A DNA stretch of 42,457 nucleotides from contig JACRML010000054.1 of assembly GCA_016214995.1 (NCBI GenBank), positions 1-42,457 of the forward strand, read 5' to 3'. Positions 1 through 7,569 of the stretch are shown here, in pieces (position 1 is the stretch's first letter; the number at the start of each line of letters is the position of its first letter). The notes under the pieces are model-generated. The model had not been told where the DNA came from. It worked only from the letters and a program-made list of their open reading frames with translations, and did not search any database. The DNA comes from Deltaproteobacteria bacterium (GTDB lineage Bacteria > Desulfobacterota > GWC2-55-46 > UBA9637). The position numbers were made by a program, and so were the translations under genes.

Positions 1-2
1 CA

Positions 3-677
3 GACTACAGCGTTCAGACTATTGTAAATGGTATAACCGGCGCAAATGAGGCAGATGCCCATTTTATCAATGTGAATATTGACAGAGATTTTACCATAGA
101 CAGTTATGCTGATTTAAGGATAGTTGCAGATGGAGATTTATGCCCAAGATGTAATGGCGTATTAAAAATATTCAGGGGCATAGAGGTCGGCCATGTATTT
201 AAACTCGGCACAAAATACAGCGAGGCAATGAATGCAACATTCTTAAATGAAAAAGGGCAGGGAAAACCTATGATTATGGGCTGCTACGGCATAGGCATTG
301 GAAGGACTGCTGCAGCCAGCATAGAACAGAACCACGATGAAAAAGGGATTATCTGGCCCATGCCTCTGGCGCCGTTTCATGTTCACCTCATCCCCGTCAA
401 TGTAAAAGACAAACCAACTATGGATGCAGCAGAGAGTATTTATAAAAACCTGATTAATGCAGGGCTTGATGTGCTGATGGACGACCGTGATGAAAGGGCA
501 GGAATAAAATTTAATGACGCTGATTTGATAGGCATACCCATAAGGCTTACTATCGGGAGTAAGGCATTAAAAGAAAATTCAGTTGAGCTAAAGATGAGAA
601 GGTCTCATGAGGCAAGCCTCGTCAAAATAGATGTTGTCAGAGAAAAAGTGCTGGAAATTGCAAAAAAGGACATTTAG
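3..677 (+). CDS. proS: Prolyl-tRNA synthetase, C-terminal part (5' end outside window)
   Basis: This is the class II aminoacyl-tRNA synthetase that charges tRNA-Pro in the cytosol. The frame is open from base 3, so the gene is cut by the window edge; about 224 codons of a family usually near 570 are visible. Visible parts in order are the end of the editing/insertion region, a linker with CPRC, the class II motif 3 region (GCYGIGIGRTAAASIEQ) and the C-terminal anticodon-binding domain (from about PMPLAPFHVHLIPV to the end). A GTG at base 72 lies inside the domain and is not the real start. A DUF3343 gene follows after 18 bp on the same strand, and gltX lies downstream. The identity is secure. 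Confidence 0.95.
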   Translation, partial: DYSVQTIVNGITGANEADAHFINVNIDRDFTIDSYADLRIVADGDLCPRCNGVLKIFRGIEVGHVFKLGTKYSEAMNATFLNEKGQGKPMIMGCYGIGIGRTAAASIEQNHDEKGIIWPMPLAPFHVHLIPVNVKDKPTMDAAESIYKNLINAGLDVLMDDRDERAGIKFNDADLIGIPIRLTIGSKALKENSVELKMRRSHEASLVKIDVVREKVLEIAKKDI

Positions 678-695
678 ATATCAAAGCGTCATAAA

Positions 696-950
696 ATGGA
701 ATACATCGCCACCTTCGGCTCAACCCACAACGTCTTGAAAGCAGAAAAAACATTAAAGGAGAAAGATATATCTTTCAAGCTGCTGCCCACACCAAAAAAA
801 CTCGCCGCCTATTGTGATCTTTCCATATTATTTCAGGAGCAAGACAAAGAGGCTGTTAAAAATGCCCTGAAGGGTGGCGGGGTAAAGGCGTCAGCAATAT
901 ATAAAAAAGAAGGAGATGACTATAAAAAGATTGCACGACACAGAGATTAG
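696..950 (+). CDS. DUF3343 (Se/S carrier-like) small protein
   Basis: An 84-residue cytosolic protein that starts MEYIATFGSTHNVLKAEKTL and matches the DUF3343 family in length and pattern: an FxSTHxVLKAEKxLK start followed by a PTPKKLAAYC segment. The family has been proposed to carry selenium or sulfur through its conserved cysteine, which here is in AAYCDLS. That role is family knowledge and is not shown by this sequence. It starts 18 bp after proS and may be cotranscribed with it. No clear Shine-Dalgarno sequence precedes the ATG. Confidence 0.75.
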   Translation: MEYIATFGSTHNVLKAEKTLKEKDISFKLLPTPKKLAAYCDLSILFQEQDKEAVKNALKGGGVKASAIYKKEGDDYKKIARHRD

Positions 951-1034
951 AAAAGCCGATGGCACAGATAAGAAATCTATTAATCTTTGCAATCATATTT
1001 TAAAATCAGTGTAGTCATTTATGAGGAGATTTTT

Positions 1035-1190
1035 ATGTTAAAATGCAGCTTCTGCGGCAAGGAAAGCGAAACCGTTGTACGGATAGTTATTGACAAAGAT
1101 TATGACAGATTGACAGTGAAGCATGATGTAAAATACGCATGTCCTGAGTGTTCAAAAAAGAAAGAGGAAGAAAAGAAGCAGAAGAAATGA
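1035..1190 (+). CDS. Small zinc-ribbon protein
   Basis: A 51-residue protein with two CxxC knuckles (CSFC near residue 4 and CPEC near residue 36) and a charged Lys/Glu-rich tail, the pattern of a single zinc ribbon. An upstream in-frame GTG/ATG frame would lengthen it, but the ATG at 1035 is preceded by GAGGAG at a good distance and begins right before the first CxxC. Its TGA overlaps the ATG of the following radical SAM gene (ATGA at 1187-1190), so the two are probably translationally coupled. Its function is unknown; the zinc site is inferred from the cysteines. Confidence 0.7.
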   Translation: MLKCSFCGKESETVVRIVIDKDYDRLTVKHDVKYACPECSKKKEEEKKQKK

Positions 1191-2671
1191 AACTCACCCT
1201 TATCACCCCCCGCCAGGGAAATGGCCGTGAGAAGAATATTTATGATTACCGGTATGTCGCCAGATTTATATTCTCCAAGGCATACTCTGGCTATCTTCTT
1301 GCCATTCCCACATTAGCAGCCCTTACCCCGCCTGATGTAGATGTTAAAGTGGTTGATGAAAATATCGAACCCATTGATTTCGAGGCGCCCACTGACCTGG
1401 TAGGCATAAGCGTGCGTACCATGTTTGCGAAGCGGGCGTATGAGATTGCATCAAGGTTTCGTGAACGCGGCGTCAAGGTAGTGCTTGGCGGCATTCACAC
1501 ATCCATGCTCCCTGAAGAGGCTACCCAATATGCAGACAGTATTGTAGTCGGCGAGGCGGAAAGTGTCTGGCACGAATTGATACAGGATTTTAAAAATAAC
1601 GAACTCAAGAAGGTTTATAAAAGCGGCTTTCATCCTGACCTTACACAATACTCAATACCAAACCGCAGTCTGCTTAAAAATAATAAATATCTGCTCCATA
1701 TTGTTCAGACAACAAAAGGATGCCCATTCTTCTGCGAATTCTGCTCTGTTCATGCATTTGACGGCACAAAGATAAGACATCGTTCTCTGGAGCAGGTAAT
1801 AACCGATATTAAAGAGACGCAAAGGGATAGCATCAGGGAAAGAAGGAAAGCCATCTTCTTTGCCGACGACAATATTGTTGCTGACAGAAAATATGCAAAG
1901 GATTTTTTTAAGGCTCTTATTCCCTGCGAGGTAGGTTGGTCATGCCAGGCAAGCATTAATGTGTCAAAGGATGATGAGATATTAAAACTTATGACAGAAA
2001 GTGGCGGCGGCGGAATCCTCATAGGCTTTGAATCCATAGCCGAAGATAACCTGCGCCAGATGAATAAAAAGATAAACCTAACACAGGACTTTAGCTCTGC
2101 CATACAAAAGATACATTCTCACGGCATACTGGTGCAAGGTTCTTTCATAGTCGGTCATGACAACGATACACAAGAAACATTTCAGAAGCTGGCAGATTTC
2201 ATCAATAACAATAATGTGCTCTTTGCACTCATCAGCATACTTACGCCATTTCCCGGCACAGGGCTTTTTAAAAGGATGGAGAAAGAAGCAAGACTGTTGC
2301 ACACGGACTGGGAAAGATATGATTCTAAGACGGTTGTTTTCAAGCCAAAAAATATGACTCCGCCTGAACTGAAAAAAGGATTTATGCATGTATACAGAGA
2401 AGTTTATTCTTTTAAATCCATATATAGAAAACTCAAATATTTCTGGGAAAGAGATTTCTGGAAAGACCAAAACAGAAGGAATCCGATTAAATTTAAATAC
2501 AGGATATTATTCGCCCTGCGGCTTTTAACCTATCTGCCGACCTTTGATATTAAGCGCATCGAATTTATTTTCAAGATATTGCCGTGGCTATTTGACAGGC
2601 GGGTGAGAATAAGCACCATAATAACGCTCATGGCTTATAATGATTACGCATATAATTTAAGAAAGGGGTAA
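1187..2671 (+). CDS. B12-binding-domain radical SAM protein
   Basis: A 494-residue enzyme. Residues about 1-150 resemble the cobalamin-binding fold of B12-type radical SAM proteins ([32 protein letters not shown]), but the DxHxxG cobalamin ligand motif is not obvious. The CxxxCxxC iron-sulfur motif is at C179, C183 and C186 ([10 protein letters not shown]), followed by a TIM-barrel-like region with [13 protein letters not shown] basic C-terminal region (about 400-490) resembles DUF4070-type extensions. The ATG at 1187 is chosen because it overlaps the previous stop (ATGA) and starts the conserved [10 protein letters not shown] strand; a GTG further up is less likely. The substrate cannot be told from the sequence. 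gltX follows after 4 bp. Confidence 0.88.
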   Translation: MKLTLITPRQGNGREKNIYDYRYVARFIFSKAYSGYLLAIPTLAALTPPDVDVKVVDENIEPIDFEAPTDLVGISVRTMFAKRAYEIASRFRERGVKVVLGGIHTSMLPEEATQYADSIVVGEAESVWHELIQDFKNNELKKVYKSGFHPDLTQYSIPNRSLLKNNKYLLHIVQTTKGCPFFCEFCSVHAFDGTKIRHRSLEQVITDIKETQRDSIRERRKAIFFADDNIVADRKYAKDFFKALIPCEVGWSCQASINVSKDDEILKLMTESGGGGILIGFESIAEDNLRQMNKKINLTQDFSSAIQKIHSHGILVQGSFIVGHDNDTQETFQKLADFINNNNVLFALISILTPFPGTGLFKRMEKEARLLHTDWERYDSKTVVFKPKNMTPPELKKGFMHVYREVYSFKSIYRKLKYFWERDFWKDQNRRNPIKFKYRILFALRLLTYLPTFDIKRIEFIFKILPWLFDRRVRISTIITLMAYNDYAYNLRKG

Positions 2672-2675
2672 ACCA

Positions 2676-4109
2676 TTGGAAGTCCGGACGCGATTTGCAC
2701 CAAGCCCTACAGGCTATCTACATATAGGCGGAGCAAGGACAGCCTTGTTTAACTGGCTCTTTGCACGGCATCATAAAGGGAAATTCATCTTGAGGATTGA
2801 GGATACCGATGTTGCAAGATCAACTGATGAGTCCACACAGGCAATCCTTGATGGAATGCAGTGGCTTGGATTGGATTATGATGAAGGCCCCTACTTTCAG
2901 AGCAAGAGGTTTGACCTTTACAGGGAGCATGCATATAAACTTCTAGAAACAGGCAAGGCGTATAAATGCTATTGCACCGCTGAAGAGCTGGAGCAGAGGC
3001 GCAAAGACGCCCTTGCACAGGGTAAGCCTCCGAAATATGACGGTAGATGTAAAAGTCAGGGGTCAGGGGCCAGGGGCCAGGGGTCAAATGATAAATCTTT
3101 TGCAATAAGATTCAAGGTATCTCCGGGGACGACGCTGGTTAAAGATATTATTAAAAGCAATGTTGCATTTGATAATAATGAGATAGATGATTTGATAATA
3201 CTGAGAAGCGACGGAACACCTACCTATAACCTCTGTGTTGTTGTTGATGATGCAACCATGAAGATAACACACGTTATAAGAGGCGATGACCATCTGAATA
3301 ATACGCCCAAGCAAATCCTCTTATACGAGGCATTTGGCTATCCCCTGCCAATATTTGCCCATCTACCAATGATTCTCGGCTCTGACAAGACAAGGCTCAG
3401 CAAAAGGCACGGGGCCACATCTGTTATGGCGTATAAGGAAATGGGCTATATGCCACATGCCCTTGTAAATTATCTTGCAAGACTCGGCTGGTCTCACGGA
3501 GACCAGGAAATATTTACAATTGAAGAACTTACAGAAAAATTCTCTCTTGAAAATGTAGGCAAATCATCCGGCGTATTTAATCCTGAAAAACTCCTGTGGC
3601 TGAATCATCATTATATAAAAGAGTCAAAACCGTATGATATGGCAAAGCTGCTTGAGCCGTTTCTCGAGGCAAAGGGGTATGCCGTAGGGACAATTCATGA
3701 ATTGTCCCTACCCAACGTTGTAAAAACCGTGCAGGAAAGAAGCAAGACCTTTGTGGAGATGGCCGATGCCGTTGAATTTTATTTTAAGGAAGATGTCGTG
3801 TATGAAGAAAAGGCTGCTCAGAAATTTCTTACCTCAGAGGTGCTTGAGATATTTGAAATCATTACCTCAAAACTTGATAATCTGCCAGATTTTACCCAAA
3901 AAGCTATTGAGGATATATTTAACAGTATAATCAATGAAAAAAACATAAAACTCGGCAAGATTGCCCAGCCTGTAAGAATTGCCTTAACAGGCGGAACAGT
4001 AAGCCCGGGCATCTTTGAGGTTATAGAAAACCTTGGAAGAGAAAAAACTATTGAAAGGCTGAAGAAGGCGATTGTGTTTATAAAACAAAAAGGTTCGTTT
4101 TCAACCTAG
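2676..4109 (+). CDS. gltX: Glutamyl-tRNA synthetase
   Basis: A class I synthetase that charges tRNA-Glu (477 aa, normal length). It shows the HIGH-type signature [14 protein letters not shown] (residues 11-24) and a KMSKS-type loop KTRLSKRHG near residue 240. It starts at TTG after GAAAGGGG, 4 bp behind the radical SAM gene. Two parts look like repeat DNA translated in frame. Residues about 127-138 ([12 protein letters not shown]) come from tandem GGGTCAGGGGCCA-type DNA at 3054-3086. Residues about 337-346 come from a perfect 28-bp palindrome at 3684-3711. Both fall where neither signature lies, so the enzyme should still work. Its stop overlaps the convergent Mut7-C gene. Confidence 0.96.
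   Translation: MEVRTRFAPSPTGYLHIGGARTALFNWLFARHHKGKFILRIEDTDVARSTDESTQAILDGMQWLGLDYDEGPYFQSKRFDLYREHAYKLLETGKAYKCYCTAEELEQRRKDALAQGKPPKYDGRCKSQGSGARGQGSNDKSFAIRFKVSPGTTLVKDIIKSNVAFDNNEIDDLIILRSDGTPTYNLCVVVDDATMKITHVIRGDDHLNNTPKQILLYEAFGYPLPIFAHLPMILGSDKTRLSKRHGATSVMAYKEMGYMPHALVNYLARLGWSHGDQEIFTIEELTEKFSLENVGKSSGVFNPEKLLWLNHHYIKESKPYDMAKLLEPFLEAKGYAVGTIHELSLPNVVKTVQERSKTFVEMADAVEFYFKEDVVYEEKAAQKFLTSEVLEIFEIITSKLDNLPDFTQKAIEDIFNSIINEKNIKLGKIAQPVRIALTGGTVSPGIFEVIENLGREKTIERLKKAIVFIKQKGSFST
3054..3086. repeat. In-frame GGGGTCA/GGGGCCA tandem repeat inside gltX
   Basis: A run of GTCAGGGGTCAGGGGCCAGGG-type 7-bp units encodes a Gly/Ser/Arg/Gln stretch in GltX. The complementary-strand version (TGACCCCTGACCCC) appears inside hypF near 31588-31606, so this is a dispersed repeat family rather than an ordinary part of either protein. 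Confidence 0.7.
3684..3711. repeat. Perfect 28-bp REP-like palindrome inside gltX
   Basis: The left half is GTAGGGACAATTCA and the right half is its exact complement. It begins with GTAG, the tetranucleotide that marks REP elements mobilised by RAYT transposases, and it resembles the GTAGGGGC hairpins at 6986-7064 and 8196-8267. The insertion keeps the gltX frame open. Confidence 0.7.
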
Positions 4110-4567
4110 CCAGCCAACATTGCCTCCAGCTGCCTGACCATCTTATCCCTGTGCGTTGCCTGCCAGTAAAGCCTGCCACATGATGGGCAGGTTTCAAATG
4201 TGTTCTGAGTTTCGTACACATAGATAGGCGCTTTGTCCTTTATCTCCTCTTTATCAATATTGATTAATGGCTCGTTGCACAGAATGCATCTGGTCAGTAT
4301 TTTTGCGTACGGGTCAATGGAAAAGTGTTTTACTACTTGTTTGACCTGCTCCTTATATCTGTCGCTATGAATAAAGAAATGGTTATTTTTTGCCTTCCTT
4401 CTCCTTATAAGCAAAGTATCTCTGGTAAGAATAATGCGCCCACTGCTGTGTGCCCTTTCTACCAGCTCTCTATCTGATATACTTGAAAAATATTCCACAT
4501 CACATCCCATTATCCTGAGCCATTTGGCAAGCTTACCAAGCATCGCATCGGCGATAAACCTGTATAC
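4106..4567 (-). CDS. Mut7-C RNase-domain protein
   Basis: A 153-residue protein of the Mut7-C family, a PIN-like nuclease fold followed by a zinc ribbon. The N-terminus [23 protein letters not shown] is typical, with acidic positions in FIAD, TRD and nearby; the ribbon cysteines are in CILC and CPSC near the C-terminus. The ATG at 4567 is preferred over the longer frame from 4594, because the extra residues (GAWIET) are simply the translation of a CRISPR-type repeat at 4575-4606. It is convergent with gltX, with overlapping stop codons. RNase activity is family inference. Confidence 0.82.
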   Translation of the reverse strand, partial: VYRFIADAMLGKLAKWLRIMGCDVEYFSSISDRELVERAHSSGRIILTRDTLLIRRRKAKNNHFFIHSDRYKEQVKQVVKHFSIDPYAKILTRCILCNEPLINIDKEEIKDKAPIYVYETQNTFETCPSCGRLYWQATHRDKMVRQLEAMLAG

Positions 4568-4574
4568 CATAAAA

Positions 4575-4606
4575 GTTTCAATCCACGCACCCACGTGGGG
4601 GGCAAC
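4575..4606 (+). CRISPR. Solitary type I-C-like CRISPR repeat (no array)
   Basis: A 32-bp sequence starts GTTTCAATCCACGC and ends GTGGGGGGCAAC, with the internal dyad typical of type I-C repeats. Only one unit is present: no second copy follows within the next 300 bp and no cas gene is in the window. It is either a relic of an array or a stray repeat at the edge of the defence island. Confidence 0.65.
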
Positions 4607-4660
4607 GAAGTTATTTACTGAGGATGCTGCTGTTGGGATGTCAATTTTGGCTTATCCTTC

Positions 4661-4690
4661 TCCCCAAAAATAGACATTGATTTTTGGGGA
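4661..4690. repeat. Dispersed hairpin repeat, copy 1 (CCCCAAAAAT...ATTTTTGGGG)
   Basis: The arms TCCCCAAAAAT and ATTTTTGGGGA are perfect complements around the loop AGACATTG. It is the best-paired of five copies in this window (others at 26142, 30408, 33536 and 40104). Confidence 0.8.
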
Positions 4691-4700
4691 AACCTGCAAG

Positions 4701-4795
4701 TTGTCTGCCAGACAACACACCCCTAAATCCCCTCTCGAGAGGGGACTAAAGGGGTGTGTTATTTACAACGAGCCGTATATTCACCGATACGGTGA
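4701..4795. repeat. Cluster of palindromes in the hsdM-Mut7-C gap
   Basis: Three neighbouring dyads lie here: TTGTCTG-C-CAGACAA (4701-4715), a 47-bp near-perfect palindrome (4714-4760) with arms AACACACCCCT and AGGGGTGTGTT and centre CCCCTCTCGAGAGGGG, and TCACCG-ATA-CGGTGA (4781-4795). Together with the neighbours at 4661 and 4845 they fill most of the 305-bp gene-free stretch between Mut7-C and hsdM. No gene was seen here. Confidence 0.7.
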
Positions 4796-4844
4796 GGAGT
4801 AAAAATTGGCCGATAACGAAGTATGGCAGGCAAATCGCAGGTTT

Positions 4845-4877
4845 GTAAAATAGCGAGTGTTTCAATCGCTATTTTAC
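4845..4877 (-). terminator. Possible terminator hairpin at the end of hsdM
   Basis: A 12-bp perfect stem (GTAAAATAGCGA and its complement) with a 9-nt loop overlaps the hsdM stop codon. It lacks a clear U-tract on the minus strand, so termination is a guess; it may be another repeat. Confidence 0.35.
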
Positions 4878-6355
4878 GGTTCCCCTAAATCATCGGCAAT
4901 AAGCCTGAACTGTTCCAATGCCGATTCAAGGTCTTCTGCTATTTCGCGGGCAATGACATCAGGTTCAGGAAGGTTTTCGGACTCCTCAAGGCTTTCATCC
5001 TTAAGCCAGAAGATATCAAGGCTTGCCTTGTCGCGGTTGATTAATTCCTCATAATCATATACCCGCCAGCGGCCGTCAGGTTTTTTCTCCGACCATGTCG
5101 GTTTTCTGTTATGCCTGTTTTCAGTGTTACAGCATTTGACAAACTCATCAAGGTCGCTTCTCTTTAAAGGATTAGTCTTCAGGGTAAAGTCCTTATTCGT
5201 CCTGAGGTCATAAATCCAAAGCTTTTTTGTCCATGGTGTTTCAGAGGCAGGCTTTCTGTCAAAGAAGATGACATTCGCCTTCACTCCCTGAGCATAAAAA
5301 AGACCTGTCGGAAGCCTCAAGAGCGTATGCACATCACATTCATGGAGGAGTTTGCGTCTGATGGTCTCTCCTGCTCCGCCTTCAAAAAGCACATTGTCAG
5401 GGATAACCATTGCAGCCCTTCCATGCTGCTTGAGAAGGGACCGGACATGCTGGACAAAGTTCAACTGTTTGTTTGAGGTCGTTGCCCAAAAATCATCCCT
5501 CTCAATAGTCTCTTTTTCCTTCGTAACCTTTCCATCCTCTGCAACAATAGTGGTGCTGGACTTTTTACCGAATGGCGGATTGGTCAATACCATTTCAAAG
5601 TATTCTCCGGGATGGCTTGCAAGCGAGTCTGAAACTGCAATAGGCATTGAATCACCGCCGATGCCATGAAGCATCATGTTCATGGCGCAGAGTCTTGCAG
5701 TGTTCTGGACAAGTTCCCATCCCCTTAATGCCTTTTCATCTAAGAAACGTTTCTGGTCTTTTGTGAGTTTGTAATGCCTTGGTATGTAATCATGGGCAGC
5801 AAGCAAAAAACCTCCTGTTCCACATGCAGGGTCGCATATCATCTCCATCGGTTTTGGAGCCATGACATCAACCATCGCCTGTATCAAAGGCCGCGGAGTG
5901 AAATACTGCCCTGCGCCTGTCTTTGTATCCTGTGCGTTCTTTTCAAGCAGCCCCTCATAAGCGTCGCCCTTAACATCCGCGCTCATGGAAGACCAGTCTT
6001 CCTTGTCAATCAAATCAACAATAAGACGGCGGAGTTTAGCAGGGTCCTGAAACTTGTTCTGTGCCTTTCCGAAAATTAATCCTAAAAGCCTTTTCCCCTG
6101 ACCGAGCTTTTCAAGGACATGCCGGTAATGGTCAAAAAGCTCATCGCCGTCTTTTTTAAGAAGGCTCTGCCAGTCGTAGCCTGAGGTGATAGGGCTTTTC
6201 TGATTATAAGGAGGCTTTGAACGTTCATCAGCCATCTTGAGGAAAAGGAGATATGTGAGCTGCTCAACATAGTCCCCATAACTCATTCCATCATCGCGGA
6301 GGACATTGCAGTAATTCCAGAGTTTTTGAACGATTTGTGCAGACCCGTTTGCCAT
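4874..6355 (-). CDS. hsdM: Type I restriction-modification DNA methyltransferase subunit
   Basis: A 493-residue N6-adenine methyltransferase (the M subunit). The N-terminal helical domain (about 1-130) is followed by AGQYFTPRPLI, the AdoMet motif DPACGTGGF (175-183) and the catalytic NPPF (259-262). It would work with HsdS to methylate the recognition sequence. It is the last gene of the minus-strand hsd locus. Its first 68 bases are duplicated at 6690-6757, with a 74-aa gene between the two copies. The C-terminus is complete. Because hsdR is broken here, this enzyme probably acts as a methylase without matching restriction. Confidence 0.95.
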   Translation of the reverse strand: MANGSAQIVQKLWNYCNVLRDDGMSYGDYVEQLTYLLFLKMADERSKPPYNQKSPITSGYDWQSLLKKDGDELFDHYRHVLEKLGQGKRLLGLIFGKAQNKFQDPAKLRRLIVDLIDKEDWSSMSADVKGDAYEGLLEKNAQDTKTGAGQYFTPRPLIQAMVDVMAPKPMEMICDPACGTGGFLLAAHDYIPRHYKLTKDQKRFLDEKALRGWELVQNTARLCAMNMMLHGIGGDSMPIAVSDSLASHPGEYFEMVLTNPPFGKKSSTTIVAEDGKVTKEKETIERDDFWATTSNKQLNFVQHVRSLLKQHGRAAMVIPDNVLFEGGAGETIRRKLLHECDVHTLLRLPTGLFYAQGVKANVIFFDRKPASETPWTKKLWIYDLRTNKDFTLKTNPLKRSDLDEFVKCCNTENRHNRKPTWSEKKPDGRWRVYDYEELINRDKASLDIFWLKDESLEESENLPEPDVIAREIAEDLESALEQFRLIADDLGEP

Positions 6356-6400
6356 ATCTTTATGAGAAACGATTAAGGAATTCGGTTATCGTAAGTATCT

Positions 6401-6625
6401 CTATGCCTTCACCCCTCTGACTTCATGAACGATTTTTTCAATCTCTTTCATTGTCATCAGAGCAAGTTTTTTCTTTTTCACAACCGCGTCCATGGAATCA
6501 AAGATATCCTTTTCTTCAACAGGGAGAACAATCACTTCCACCTTGCTGCCTGCCTTAAAGGGAAGCGCTGTCAAGCGTATGCTTTTTTTCTTGTCTACTT
6601 CCAATAGTTTCTTAACTACATTCAT
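6401..6625 (-). CDS. Small antitoxin-like protein
   Basis: A 74-residue protein beginning MNVVKKLLEVDKKKSIRLTA and ending KIVHEVRGVKA, with a short beta-rich N-terminus (PFKAGSKVEVIVLP) and a helical, charged C-terminus. This layout resembles small antitoxins that usually precede a PIN or RelE toxin, but no toxin follows here; hsdM follows after 45 bp. GGAAG precedes the ATG. It sits exactly between two copies of the hsdM 5' end, so it looks like cargo. The function is not established. Confidence 0.6.
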   Translation of the reverse strand: MNVVKKLLEVDKKKSIRLTALPFKAGSKVEVIVLPVEEKDIFDSMDAVVKKKKLALMTMKEIEKIVHEVRGVKA

Positions 6626-6676
6626 ATCCGGCTTCCTTCATACTTTATTTTACTACATCTGTTCATAATAACAATA

Positions 6677-6757
6677 CTATTTAACATACTCGTCATCACG
6701 GAGGACATTGCAGTAGTTCCAGAGTTTTTGAACGACTTGTGCAGACCCGTTAGTCAT
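6677..6757 (-). pseudogene. Duplicated 5' end of hsdM (26-codon remnant)
   Basis: A short frame starting MTNGSAQVVQKLWNYCNVLR matches the first 22 residues of HsdM (MANGSAQIVQKLWNYCNVLR) with about 61 of 67 identical bases, then runs to a stop. It begins 4 bp after the stop of the RAYT gene. The intact hsdM copy lies 334 bp further on. The two copies form a direct repeat bracketing the 74-aa gene. Confidence 0.85.
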
Positions 6758-6761
6758 AGCG

Positions 6762-7328
6762 TTATAGGCCTTTCTGATTTTTGGGATTTTCAGAGTCGCT
6801 ATCCCATTGTAAGGGATTGTTTAAAATATATTCCCTGATTTTACTCATCTCGGCGTCATTTCTGATTATATGTTCGTAATAATTCCGTTGCCATAATTTA
6901 CCGTTGAATGGAGGCCAATCAAATAATTTAATTCCGCGAATGTATTCATTGGTGGTCATTGTTTTAAACCATTGAACGATTTTATGTAGGGGCGAACCTG
7001 TGTGTTCGCCCTTATTTTTATCGTCGTTGTTTATATCAGGGCAGACACTCAGGTCTGCCCCTACAATAAAAATGACACCATGAAAATGATTCGGCATTAC
7101 CACAGATTCATCCAATTCAATATTTTTGAATTTTATCGCTGTCTCATCCCACCATTTCTGAATCGCCTTACCCGCCTCATGCAATTGCATTTCCCCGTTT
7201 ACCACATTTCCAAAGAGACATTCTCTATCCTGTATGCATATCGTTAAGAAATATGCCCCTGCCTGTGAATAATCATAATCCCTTAACCGTATCGTCCGGC
7301 GGTGATGAATTTCTGGGTTGTATGTCAT
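6762..7328 (-). CDS. REP-associated tyrosine transposase (Y1_Tnp / RAYT)
   Basis: A 188-residue single-stranded-DNA transposase of the IS200-like Y1 family. It shows YDYSQAGAYFLTICIQDRECLFG, the metal-binding HFHG (in VVMPNHFHGVIFIV) and a C-terminal YYEHIIRND segment with the likely nucleophilic tyrosine. RAYTs act on REP hairpins with a 5' GTAG. Codons of its middle part (GADLSVCPD...GEHTGSPL) are themselves a double GTAG hairpin at 6986-7064. GCAGGAG precedes the ATG. It lies between hsdS and hsdM and is transcribed with them. The family assignment is firm; activity is unknown. Confidence 0.88.
   Translation of the reverse strand: MTYNPEIHHRRTIRLRDYDYSQAGAYFLTICIQDRECLFGNVVNGEMQLHEAGKAIQKWWDETAIKFKNIELDESVVMPNHFHGVIFIVGADLSVCPDINNDDKNKGEHTGSPLHKIVQWFKTMTTNEYIRGIKLFDWPPFNGKLWQRNYYEHIIRNDAEMSKIREYILNNPLQWDSDSENPKNQKGL
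6986..7064. repeat. REPIN-like double hairpin inside the RAYT gene
   Basis: Two hairpins, GGGCGAAC-CTGTGT-GTTCGCCC and GGGCAGAC-ACTCAG-GTCTGCCC, are framed by GTAGGGGC on the left and GCCCCTAC on the right. This is the inverted pair of REPs (REPIN) arrangement, here read through in frame by the transposase gene. Confidence 0.75.
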
Positions 7329-7357
7329 ATCTCCTGCAAATTATGATAGAATTAATC

Positions 7358-7549
7358 ATGAAAAAGAAGCCTCTTATAGAGACAAATCCCTATCTCAGAG
7401 ACCCTGAACTTCGCAAATACCTGATTGAGCTAAACGTCGTATCTTCCTGTGCTATAGAGGGCGTTCGCGTAAAATACCCTAAATTCACCAAAAAGCTTCA
7501 AAAGAAAATGCGTGAAGCTACTCAGCAAGCACAGAATAAAAATCGTTAA
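7358..7549 (+). CDS. Conserved-looking 63-aa hypothetical protein
   Basis: The ATG at 7358 begins a 63-residue, Lys-rich protein (MKKKPLIETNPYLRDPELRK at the N-terminus; LNVVSSCAIEGVRVKYP in the middle). The N-terminal PLIETNPYLRDP and the SS-AIEG motif look like those of small hypothetical proteins seen near mobile or defence genes; that memory is not proof. A longer frame from 7253 overlaps the RAYT start and is less likely. It is divergent from the RAYT gene, on the opposite strand to the hsd locus. Its function is unknown. Confidence 0.5.
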   Translation: MKKKPLIETNPYLRDPELRKYLIELNVVSSCAIEGVRVKYPKFTKKLQKKMREATQQAQNKNR

Positions 7550-7569
7550 AATATGCCTGCCTGGTTTTT

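Noticed and set aside
4857..4872. GTTTCAATCGCT as a possible second CRISPR repeat
   Set aside because: Only about nine bases match the repeat start, and it is the loop of the hairpin at 4845-4877.
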